From Coturnix japonica (Eukaryota > Chordata > Aves > Galliformes > Phasianidae), in contig NC_029516.1 in NCBI RefSeq assembly GCF_001577835.2, forward strand, positions 70,377,221 through 70,441,220: a stretch of 64,000 nucleotides of DNA, written 5' to 3'. The notes under the pieces were generated by a model, which searched no databases, was not told the origin of the DNA, and saw only the letters and a list, made by a program, of their open reading frames with translations. This document shows positions 44,401-56,200 of the stretch, in pieces; the first letter of the stretch is position 1, and every line of letters starts with the position of its first letter. The translations under genes and the position numbers were made by a program.

Positions 44401-47400
44401 AGGCGGTTTACACTGACCTCTACCTGTATGGATGGGGATAGGTTTGTTGTGAAGCATCTGATACAAACATTAGGTCTTTGTACAGCCCATGGAGGGTTGC
44501 CCTCCACAAGTAATACTTTGTGGGGATGCAGTAATCCAAAGAACTGAACCATGTGATTTTCACAATGTAAATTCTGACATACATATACTTTAGAGTGGTT
44601 ACTGTGGCTGGGCACAAGAGAGGCAAATTGAGGGTTTTACACACGAAAATCAAAGCTTTCAGGAAAAAATATAAAAGGAACTGCCTTTTATAAACCTGAT
44701 CACAGAGATGGAGGGTATCAGTCGTTGGAAAGCTGTGGTCCAGCTGCTCTGTGCCTTGCTTGGGCTTGCAATTGAAGCTGTGGTTATAAGAAGCTGAGTT
44801 GTAAGCAATGCTCTTTGCTTGCTAGATGGTAGTTTTTGTTTGGAAATGTAATGTTTGCTTAGTAAAATATAATGCCCTGTTGTGGGCAGTGTCTGACTCA
44901 CCAAATCCAGTCAGATTATTTGCCCTAAACTCTCTTTCTTTTTTTGTACGATGTCCTGCACAAGAGATCTCTCCTTTTCCCTGGGTAGATGGATGGTTCT
45001 TTAAAGTGATCTACATTCATAGGGTAAAACTGAAAACTGCATCGTATTTACATATATAAAGGGTAATGCAGACTAGTTTCTTTAGCCCAGGGAGGCTGAG
45101 ATGTCAATTCTGTTCCCATTTCAGCTGCTGAGTTTTTCTTACAGCTACTTTACATTTCTATTTGAATAGAGTGAAAAAGGTAAATCTACCACACTGAACT
45201 AAAAGCAGTGAGACTTCCCAGCTTTCTCCCAGCAAAAGTACTGGGGGAAGAAGAAAAAAAACAGCACTAAACAAAACCAAAACAACAACAAAACAAATAC
45301 CAACAAAGTGCCATCCCTTCTCCCTCTCCTTCCCCTCTACTTCAGAGCAGCTTTGGGTTAGTAGTGTAAAAACCTGATCTGCACGTGTATTTCTAAGTAC
45401 AAAAAGAACTGCATAACTGAAACCAGAGAAATGATGTAATGGGAAAGAGTGGTAGGAAACCTGTGGCACCAACTACCGTGTTCCATACCATATTAATTCT
45501 CAACCACACAGAACAACTGGGCAGGCCCCAGCTCGCAGCACGTTGCATTGAGGTGACCCTCCCAGACTCCCTGTGGTTGTGGAAGGCAGCAAATGCCACT
45601 GTTCTGTATGGACTGAGAGTTACTGCAGAGGTCTCAGCAGGAAACTTGCTTCAGTAAAAGACGAGTGTCCTTGAGTGCCCCAGCAGAAACTGGCACAAAG
45701 AGCAATAACTTGCACATGCTCCTGTGTCTTATTAACTATGTCCCTGACTCTGCAAAATGTTGCAAATACAAGGTACTTGGAGAGCTCAGTCACATAGAAA
45801 AAGACTCATTTCTGCTTTTGGCTATTCAATAAATCCAGAAGTGTGCCATTAAGCCAAAGTCACTGCAGTGAAAGTATTGGAGGTGAGAAGACTTCAGCCC
45901 CATGTCTGCAAAAGCTTTGTGTTTGGAGTAAGGATTCCTGTGCTAGAGAAGGGCTTGAAAGGGAATAGCAGGAAGCTGCATCAGATGCCCTGAGCACGGG
46001 CACTTGAAGACATTTTGCTACAGAAGCTGATAGAAATAGAAGGGGTATATGGCAATTCAAACACAACTGAACTGCATGCCAGCTGTCCCTACTGCCTGTT
46101 TATGGGGCAGGAAAGAGAAGGAAAAAAAGGCTCTGATAACTGATCAGATAGCAGCAATGTAACAAGAGCAGAAGAAAGCAGTGTCTGAGCAGGGTTCAAG
46201 GAGGGAAGGGGGAGGAAAAAGAGAGGGCACGGAGCTTTACTGTGAACACAAAAGGAATGGCAAAACTTCTTTTGCAGCCCAGCCCGGAATGTGCTCACAC
46301 ACGGTACTGATGCTGCAGGAGCTGGCGCAGCAGCAGGCTTAGTCACTGCAAAGGAAATCAGAGCAGAAAGGGCTGCTGCAAGGCTCAAGGACGTCTAGCA
46401 AATCCAGAGGAATGTTGACTGAGATATAATGAGAAGAAAGTTGCATAAAGGTTGTATAAAACCATTCTAACCGCTCGCACAATTTGCACCAGGTTTATGG
46501 TGCACTGTTACTATTTTTCAGTGGCACTTAAGCACTGCGTAGAAATATTGTGGCTCTTAAGCAAATTATATTGGGATATTTCATGAGGGTTCGCACAGAG
46601 ATAATGCCAGCATGGGGGAAGAATAGCTCTGAGGGTATAATGTGATGGAGGAATGCATGTCAATTAAATGTCTGTCAGGCATTAAAGAATATGATTGAAT
46701 TAAGGTACCCATGTGACTTGTATAGAAGTACTCAGGATCCCAGGAAATGAGATACAGAAAAGTACAGAATAGTTTTCTGAGCTTTTTTCTCTACCACAGA
46801 CTATTTCTGACTGTGAATGTGACTCTTTTATGCTGTTTCCAGCCCACTCAAAGCAACAAAGTTTTGGCTTGCCTTTTGAAATGGGTCTCTTCTATGCGTA
46901 TCACAAATGTTCTGCCCTCCAAGCAGCTGCAACAATAATAATCAAATTTTAAGCTATATCCACGGAAGCCTCAGCCAGTGCTGAGAGTGCAGAGGGAAAG
47001 TCAGGATACAATAGAAGCCAGGCTGAAGGCAGTTTGATTGCTGCATTATCAGTGTATTGGTCTGTCTTCTGATCTTAGCAAATCCTCAGGGCCTAAGAAA
47101 ACTCTTGCTATCAAGTCTTATGCCTGATTTCTATGCTGGAGAGAGTGAGGAATAAAGCAAAACTTCCTTGAAAGAAATCCTTTGCCCACAAAACTGGGTT
47201 TGAGCGGGAGGTAAGGGCTTCCAACCATTCACCTGAGCAATATACATGCATACTTGCAGCTCACCATGCTCACAAGATGCTACTCACTGCCAAAGCTCCA
47301 GAGTGCCTCTCTGCTGAAGGCTTTGTCCAGCAGTCGGATCTCAGCCAGCGCCTCATCTTCTTCCAGTAGTAAGCGAACGATCCTCTGGCCAAGGAACCCT

Positions 47401-47441
47401 CCCGCGCCGGTCACCAGGCACCTTACCCCTGCCAGTGACAT
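41473..47441 (-). CDS. HSD3B1: 3-beta-hydroxysteroid dehydrogenase / delta5-4 isomerase (HSD3B1/2 type)
   Basis: NAD-dependent enzyme of the endoplasmic reticulum and mitochondria. It turns pregnenolone, DHEA and related delta5 steroids into progesterone, androstenedione and other delta4 ketosteroids. Coding exons 47288-47441, 43342-43506 and 41473-42287 splice in phase to 377 aa (human 373). A Rossmann start TGAGGFLGQ lies at 11-19 and LLDKAF ends strand beta-2. HTASIID follows, then [11 protein letters not shown], and the short-chain dehydrogenase catalytic Y158xxxK162 (YALSK). Family markers [25 protein letters not shown] and [14 protein letters not shown] are intact, as is the membrane-anchor helix before [13 protein letters not shown]. 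An acceptor at about 47492 suggests an upstream non-coding exon. Only one HSD3B copy is visible. Whether it is orthologous to human HSD3B1 or HSD3B2 cannot be decided, since those are mammal-specific duplicates. Confidence 0.97.
42411..43341 (-). other. HSD3B intron, no other feature
   Basis: Open frames of up to 114 codons here lack any recognisable family. I treat them as chance frames inside the intron. Confidence 0.5.
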
Positions 47442-47499
47442 TGCTCTGGTTGCTCCTCTTTGTGTCTGTAGTGCTTCGGTCTCTTCTTGCCTGAGAAAT

Positions 47500-50400
47500 C
47501 AAACACGGGGCATCAATCTCCAGAGATGGATCAAATACCAGAAAGAGAGATTACTGGAAAGCAAACTGACCCCCACATTAAACAACAATTTCTAAAGCAT
47601 TTCTCCCTTTTGCTAGTTATTTCTACCCAATAGTAGCCTACACTGCTTTCCCTTGCTAAAGCAAAATATTTACAAATTGTTACAAACAGAGGATGTTAAC
47701 ATATCTGAAAGTGCTCGACCTCAGTGCTAAAGAAATCCCACCAATGTCCACTCCAGTTCCTCCTCTCTAACATTCAGGAGGCTGTGGAGGAGATTTGCCT
47801 GTATTTATGCACCACACCACTTTGATTCCCCTCCCTCCCAGACATCTCCTTTGCTACAAACAAATATGGTATTTCCATCCCTCCTCTTTCAGAGTGGAAA
47901 GTCCTTGATGCAATGGGGTCTGAACACCCGATTAGACCTGTTCTAATCCTTGTCCTGATCATTCTCTAGCTGTGCTTGCTTCTGTAATAGTAATAAGGGG
48001 GAGAACATTAAATGTAAATAGGAGTAGCTGTTCACACTGTTTGTGGACTCTTTCTGGATGCTGATATCTCCCATTATAGTAGGGATTTCTCACTCTGTGC
48101 AAAACAGATTTTGCATTTGTTTGGAATATATGAGGCTTTTGGAGGGATGAAATGTTCTGAAGTACGGAGTGGTTAAATTAAACCTTCTGGAAAGGTTCAC
48201 CTCTGAAATGTCTGCTGTGAAATGTCTATTAAAGTAAGGGTGTGGCTGGCTACATAGTGAACAGTGTCATTATTTTCCGTGTCACTAGAAAAAGGGGAAA
48301 ATGCTCAGTAATTTCTCACTAGGGTTTCATCTCAGTTTTAGCAAAATTCTTTCCAAGGGTGGGACCAGGGTAGGGCTTAGGAGCCAGCTTGAAGTGCATG
48401 CCGTCCTCATTGCCTTTCCAGGTTGTTGTATCTTAGCAGGATGCCCCAACTTTTCCTTTCTCTCAAACATGGATAGTAAGACTGTAAGCCACAGTAGTAG
48501 TAAGCCATTTAAAATCTGCAAATGGATATTACAAAGAAGCCCAGCAACACACCTAATTGTGCTGAAATTGCTGGAAAGCTGGAATGGATCTTTAAAAATG
48601 CTTTGTTGTGTTTTTGCAACTAAACACTTTTGTTCACTCACAGAAGAGATCCTTGAAGAAAAGCTATAGAGACTTCATTGCTGGTTATCATCATCATCAT
48701 TATTATTAAGAAAAACTGTGCCTCCAAGTAACTAAAGGAGAATAAAACCATTTTTGCTCCAGGAGAACAGAGCTTCTGGCTGCCACAGATGATAAAACTT
48801 TGGCAACTGTTTCAATGACACAGTCCTTGAAATCCATTCCTGACCCCAGTAAAGCTTTACCAAAAGAAAACAAATTGTTATCCATGTTTCTTTCCTTGGC
48901 TTCTCTTGGACAGGACCTTGATTTTGTGTCTTTTTATCAGAATCTGGCATAGATTAATTTTGTGCAGCATGCGCAAATGTACTGTGTGAAGACTGGGAAG
49001 TAGTGCTTCATTTTTACCTTGAGAAAGGAAATAAAATGCCCTGAAGGTGTATTATAAAAGGGCTCAACACAATGGAGCCTCTTAGGATATGAGACACTTT
49101 CCAACACTATGCTTACCTACCAGTATGCTCAAGCTTAGCTAGAGCTTATGGAGCAGCTTCCCTGGGCTGTGAGGTCAGAGCGAACCAGACTCCTGACCAC
49201 CAGGAACAACTTGAAAGAATTCAAGGCTATACTATGGGTTTGGGATCTGTAAACTGAACCATAATTTAACAGTGTGTACCAAGTTTGCCAGCACTGCATT
49301 TTTGTCAAGGCATAGCCATTTTTTATCTGTGTTGTCTTCCTCCTCCTTGGCTTTATTACAAAACAAGGCCTTTGCAATCTGACATTTTCCTGCTGTACAT
49401 GCTCTAAGAGTAGATGTCCAAGAGTCACGTTTCATAAAATTAGAGCTTGCAGATTTTGGATCCTGTGGAAGAATTGCCACACATATAGACTAAGCAAGTT
49501 ATCTAGTATAAATGCAACCTGCTGTGTCCCAGTCTACTGGCTCAGGAACTGTGTTGGTGCTCCAGTTTTTTTACTGCTTACTGTGACAAAAATACACTGG
49601 GGAAACAGCTGGCTGATGGAGAAATGAAGAAAAAGATCACATCAGCAATCAATGAAAACAAACTAAACCATAGTACCAGAAGAAATAAACACAATTACCT
49701 CTGCAAAGCGCGGAAGTTTTAGATGGCATAAAATAATTACACTTCTTCCCTTTCAGACAGGGGAGTCTGTTACCTAGAAACATTTTTCATTTTCTCAGCT
49801 TACAAATTGATAAGAGGCAACAAGGCCTAAATAATTAACTTCTGGACAACTACGTCAAATGAAATTCTGAGTTACCACAACTTCACTTAGTGGAGAACAG
49901 TGTTAAGACACATCAGCCAAGGTCTGATGATCACCACCTTAAGAGGCCTCTGTGTTTCTGCACATTCAAGCCTGACCCAAAAAAATAGCTCCTATCTCAG
50001 TAGTATCAGCCTCTTTTGGCAGAAGGGAGAAAGTGAATATCAACTTTTCTTACTTAATCTTCAGGATCAGAAAGACTTTAGCATTCTTTGTACATATGTG
50101 TTGCGGCAAATGAGTTGAGCAGTTGACTAGAAATTAACATTTAGTCTCATTTTCCCTTTAATTTTAGGTAAAAGTGTGTTTCTTCAAGTAAAATTGATGG
50201 GTGAATTACATATATAAGGGTCACAGAAATTTACAACAATATGCCAGAGGAAAATGTTCAATTTGAATCCATTTGTAGATAAACATTCTTGTAAATGGTA
50301 TGACTACCCATTTCTGCTACACCCTTTTTCTGTGCACACACAAGAAACGAGGCTGCAGATTCTGTGTCCCCACACTTGTGTAGTAAAAGGCAACAGAAAG

Positions 50401-53218
50401 ATCCCCTCCATCAGCTTTGACCTTCTAAAGCTAAGATTAATAAACTCAGTCCATGTGGTCTCTTCTTGTACAGCCTTGAAGTCCTTCAAAGGGATGTTAT
50501 TATTCATGAGTCTTATCTGCCTGCATGTGATTCTGCCCACAAGGTTTGTTATTTCTGGAATAGAGAGAAAGGTCTCCATGTGAAGGCCTCTGCAAAATTA
50601 CTGCAGCCACATTTATCTCTGTGAGAAATTGGAGCCTAAACAGTATGAATCAACATCTCTTTTCTGTCTTTGTAAGCACATTTTGAAGTAGGGCGTACTC
50701 AAATCTCTTCTTGGTATCTTGGCTCCAAGGGAAGAGGGCAATGTGACCGCTACCAGCCGCACAGCTCAATGCTGTGAACTGGAGGTACGTGACCAACTCT
50801 GATTGTCAACTCCTCTGCACCCCATTAGAATAAACTGGTGCCCATGGCACTATGGGTGAGTACAGTTGGAGCACTCAGATCTTTTTCCTTTGCTAGTCAC
50901 TGTCTTGTGACACTGGCACAAGCTTGACAAGGAAAATCTTCCCTCCTCCTTAAACCTGTATTTGTACATAAAAGAAGTAGCAGTGGTGTTACAGTCTTGG
51001 TTGATGATACTCCTCAGTTCTCAAAATCACCTTGACTGTGGAGGGGAGGGGATGGCAGGGGACAGGATACATACAGCCCTGAAGTCTTCTTGGTGTCTTA
51101 AAAAAGAGCTGCACAAAAATGATGTGGGTCCAGCATTCCATCATTACTCGGTGTTCTTGACTAGTGGGTTTTTTTGAGTCTTGCAGGTTGAGGCACCAGC
51201 TGGGTGGTGGACACTTGGGCAGCAATTCTAGATTTATTTATCTTCACATTAGCTGAGTCCTTCTTGGCATGACTCAGTCCTTCCTATTCTTGCAAAACCA
51301 GGGGATTAGCAGAGAGGAGAAAGAAGAAAATAGCTGCAGGTGTACAAGAAATGGATCCTTGTGTGCATGGGAAAAATGGGAGGTGTATGTAACAGAGTAT
51401 GTACTTAGAGTCTTGGCATCCCTCTGGCAGTAAATGACAGTTGGCATCCTCAGCATACTTCGGTCAAACAAAAAAAACAACAGTGGCAGTTTGGCCTTAA
51501 AATTTCCTTCAGACAGAGCAAGCAAGGAATCAGGTGTCTTAGCAGATATTTTTAAGATCCCATTGCATTTTTAAAGATGAAACACATTATCAGCTTTCCT
51601 ATGTAGTTTGCCTAAGCTTATTTAGAAGACTTGATTAAGCCTGAGAAGATTTGCACAACATCACAATACATTTATAGGAAAAGCCAAAAGTCTACACAGG
51701 AATTTCAGCTATTTTAGATGAATTCTGTTTATGGCTGTATTTGGACAGCATAATACAAAGATTAATTATTGTTAAGCTCCTCGTAGACATAAGAGCTCAA
51801 ATGCATTTTTAGTGGTAGTATTTTGCAGCTGGAGTATTTGGAAAAGAAAAATGGTAAAAATCACCTCCTTGGCACTCCAGTGACTAAAGCTAATTACAAA
51901 TAGCACAAAAATAAGTTCCACTGCTATGTATAAAAATGAAACATGCAAACAACTCTACAAGAGCCCGGTGGGAATGTACACATGGGATGGCAAAAACAGA
52001 CTGGAAGCACTGAGTCAGACATTAGCAGGAGATAGCAGCCAACTTCAGGAGTTTGGAGAGAGGAGGTTGTGGCCACTTCTCAGAGATCTGCAAAGCTCTG
52101 TGAGATTGGGAGGTTGTGGTGTCTGGGGATATATAAAAATAGTAGCCTAGGTGAGAACTGAAATATTTCTGAAGAAAAATAATGTAAGAGGGGGATGGGC
52201 AGGGGCAGTGAGATGATGAAAGGAGATGGAATGAGGAAGAGAGGGAAAAGAAAGTCTCAGTGGTGTCACCAAAGGCTGTGTTCCAAGGAATGAGACTGAA
52301 AAGGAAATATTCAGGTGAAAGAGAACTAAGAGAAAGCAAACAAAACTCCTAGTTATTGTCATGGAGCCAACACCAGCAGTGATGTCCAGTGGGTGACACA
52401 GGCAAAGATGTGCTTCCTCATGGGAAGGCAAGATACATCTCAGTGACAGAGGTGTATGCTGCTCGCATGGCAGCAGGTCTGGAACTGCAAAGCGTGTAGT
52501 GCTGATGTGGTACTAGCAGCTCCTACCTATCTGCAATAACTCATCCATGGACAAAGAGACCAGGAAGGCAGGAATATCTGATCCATTTAGGCACTGCCAC
52601 AAATTTATGCTGTACTTGGAAGATGTGTGAATCCTGACCACTGTTCTGATGATTGTACAGACCACATTTACCATCTGCAGGAGGAGATGCACTCCACAGG
52701 GAGTAGAGCCCATTGCTTTGGTCACTAATCACTTGGTTTCTCTGCATTCAGAAGAAGACAATATCTACTTCAGCTCAAAGGGGAGATATGGTGCCTGTTA
52801 TCTGATTTATCTAGCTTCTGTACCTGCTATGAATTCATTCAGGAATGCCAAGGCAATGGAAGAGACAATACTGCCTTGGGTAGAGATGTAGCTTGAGCTG
52901 CAGTCAGATTGCAATCTGGCTGCCAGACAGAGCTGATTTTGGGAGTAATGCTCAACACAGGTAATGTCAGGGAATAATCAGTTTAAATTATATGTATTTA
53001 AGCAAGTATCCTCTATCTGAAGTGTTGAAGAACTCATTGGTCTCAAAAAAGCAAACAGTGATTGCTTCTAATACAGAGCTTTTTCTAATTGCCTCAAGAG
53101 TTTCCTGAAGTCCTTCTCAGATGTTATATATTCAACATTTTCACTTCTTTGTCTCTCTTCAGTCTGTTGTGGAACCTCAGCCATTGTCTTCTTATGCTCA
53201 GGTGTTGCAGGAGATTGT
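47500..53218. other. Intergenic region between HSD3B and HAO2
   Basis: About 5.7 kb with no supported gene. The part near 47500 should contain the HSD3B promoter and untranslated first exon; the part near 53200 should contain the HAO2 3' UTR. There is an (ATC)n/(ATT)n run at 48687-48708. No CR1 copy is evident, in contrast to the rest of the window. Confidence 0.45.
48687..48708. repeat. (ATC)n/(ATT)n microsatellite
   Basis: Run of ATC then ATT triplets. Confidence 0.9.
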
Positions 53219-56200
53219 TCACAGCTTTGAAAACTGAACCAGGTCTTGGCCAATTTCTGAGATGCTGGCACAGCCTGAAACAGATGAAGAAATGAAACAC
53301 GTTAGTGAGATAGAAAGGTCTGTGGATAAAACTTCTCTGACTCACAGCCTACAGGCCTCATCTTGTGTGAGCTGTGTACGGGTAGGTTGGCATCTCAACT
53401 GCTCAGGTCCCTGTCACTCAATGGCACCTTCTCCTTTGAAGTTAGGCACTGGCCTTCCAACACAAGGAAAGCTGGACATGATTAAAATAAATAAATAAAT
53501 AAATAAACCTTACCCCAATCTGGGCAGGGAACTATCTGATCCAGCCAAAAGTGGAAGAAGACAGAAAGGACAGAGGGCTGAGAGTCAAGTGACTGGAGAC
53601 GGAGAAACAGTGTTGTTTCATTTGGTCAAATCTGAGTGGAATTGCACGGTCCTTCCATAATGTCCCAGCCAATCACTCTTCATGAGTTTGGTGCCCATTT
53701 GCAAGTAGAGTATGAGAGCCTTTTGGAAAAGAACTTGTAGTAATCTTTACCAGTGAAAAAGTAGGCACCCAAAAAGCAGAGTATGAAGAAACCTCCAGTG
53801 AGATTTCAATCCCAGTCTTATAGTCAGCGTTGCTGTCCACTTGAGTTTATAGTCAATGAAAAAATGAAAGTCTTTAAAACATGATTAGAATTGTGACAGG
53901 ACCTTTTTATCGATGTTTAAATACTTCTGCATTGGACCCTATTGCTCTACCTGTTCATGTACATAACTGGAATCCAGACTGCAAATTTGCTTTTCAGTGC
54001 AGGGTCAAACATGGCAGACAAAGGTAGAAGCACAGGTGAGAAACAGAAGTAGGGACAACAGTAGTATCTCAGAGGAGAGACAGAGGATTTTAGGCATGTG
54101 AAAAACAGATATTTGAATCTTTACATATGGGCCATATTTAGTAACAGACAGAGAAAAAAAATCCATTTTTTTTCAGGCTATATTTTACCCTGGTAAACAT
54201 TTAATGAAATACTGGACACATACAGTTCCCATCAAAACCGAAATTCCAACTTTTTCTCAGCTCTATTGAGCAGTTTTACATTTCATTAGTTTAAATTTGA
54301 TCAGAAATCTGCTTTAATGTACTTCCTTGCAAACTTGCTGTGACAACTCAGATGCAAAGCAGTTTTGCAGGAGCTAAAGCATCATCTCAAATATAGCAAC
54401 CAGAACCAGTCCAATTCTTTTTCACGTGGATTCCTATTCTGTGACCATCAGGCTTCTGATTTTAGATGCCTTGCACATGGAGCTCCGGTTGTGTGCCAAA
54501 CCTCTGTGTCACCAATTACAAACCACCTGCCAAATGCTTACCAGCTAAGGCCATTGACAAACGAAACTCATCATGCAGAATCCTCAGAACATCCTGAAGA
54601 CCTTCTTCACCCTGCTCCAATAATGAAAACAGTCAGGACAAAAGGAACACTGGCACAGAGCAGTGCTGCGGGATGCTTGCACAGTGAGAACTGGGACAGT
54701 CCCTCAAGGCAGTGCCAATTCCTGCCTCTCCAACAGATGAATGATTAAAATGATATGCTGGATGTGTTCAGCTCATCACAGATTATTTTAGATGTTTTTC
54801 CTTTTGAGATACATCTGAACAGGGGAAGAAAACAAAGCTGTTTATCACTTCTGACATTTTCTAGCTGTTAGGGTTTTATTTTTTTTAAGTTTTCAGCTAA
54901 CCTCTGCCAGTGGGTTAATTTTAAAATGTTAAGTCTTGCAATGCTGACAGTATTTTATGATGTAATGAGAGTTTCATGTATGGAAAAGCTTTAAAAATTT
55001 TAATTTACTCAGGTATATTTTTGTAATTTTGATTTCTTGCAAAGAAGAATGCTTTGGGTACAGCCCATACCACAGCTTTCATACGTCCTCCCTCTATATG
55101 TGGTGATGTGGGGGTCACCTAGCCCTTCAGCGCCAAGGAATCAAAGCCCACAGAACAATGCTATCAGTTTCAAAATCATATTTTAAATCATAAAATCCAG
55201 TGTATTTTTAAATTAACCAAAGTGTCTATGTTTGATTGAGTTTGTTGCAATGACACTTAAAATCCAACAAAAGCAAACAAAAAAACTTTCTATACAACTG
55301 TCAGATAACACCTATGGAGTCATGGGGAGTTTGAGGAGTAGACAGGCAACATGGGGATGTTCACAGTGGGGCTTTACAAGGACAGAGCAGAGAGGGACAA
55401 TCATCTCCCTCTCCCTGCTGGCCACCCCTCTTTAGGTGCAGCCCAGGATGTAGTTGGCTTTCTGGGCTACAAATACACACTGCTATCTCATGTCCAGTTT
55501 TTCATCCACCAGGATTCCCAAGTCCTTCTCCACAGAGCTGCTATCAATGAGTTCTCCCATTCAGAAACCATATTTGGGGTTGTCCTGACCCAAGATCAAC
55601 GTCTTGCACTTGGTCCTGTTTGATCTCAGTAGTCTCAACAGGATGTCTAGAAGCCACCTGCATGTGGCCTTGGGCACCCTGCTCTGGTGTTCCTGCTGGA
55701 GTAGGGGTTGGATCTGATGGACCTAGAGGAACCTGCCAACCCCAACCATTCTGTGATTCCTTGATAAAACCTCCTTACTTACCTTGTAAGCTAGACCCCA
55801 TAAAGCTGGTCTTCCAATAAAGACACATTTTGCTCCCAGTGCCAGTGCTTTCAATACGTCACTTCCTTTTCGTATGCCACCATCTAAATAAACTTCAACT
55901 CGGTCTCGTACTGCTTCCACAACTTCAACCAGAGCATCTATCTGGAAAGAAGAAGCCATTTGCAACATGGGCTCAACTTTTGGTTTCAAGACAAAGAGGT
56001 GATATCCCACGTGGTCAGACAGGTATACTAGAACAGAATAAGCTCTCAAAATGAAATACAGAAATGCATCATAAATAACTCAGGACCAGAAACTGCACAA
56101 TACAGTGCTTCTCCTTGCTTTAGTTGCCAGGTAGTTTTGTTTATATGGATATTCTTTTCTAGCACTTCTGCTTTGAGAAAAAGTAACATTTTCACTTGAT

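Noticed and set aside
41473-47441. A second, tandem HSD3B copy
   Set aside because: Only one set of exons is present; HSD3B duplications as in mammals are not seen in this window.
48301-48669. 122-codon plus-strand open frame
   Set aside because: No family resemblance, and an equally long frame lies opposite it; probably chance.
53068-53271. Minus-strand frame with a coiled-coil look near the HAO2 end
   Set aside because: It reads the last HAO2 exon in the wrong frame and runs on into its 3' UTR.
54365-54748. 127-codon plus-strand open frame
   Set aside because: Shadow of HAO2 coding exon 6 on the opposite strand.
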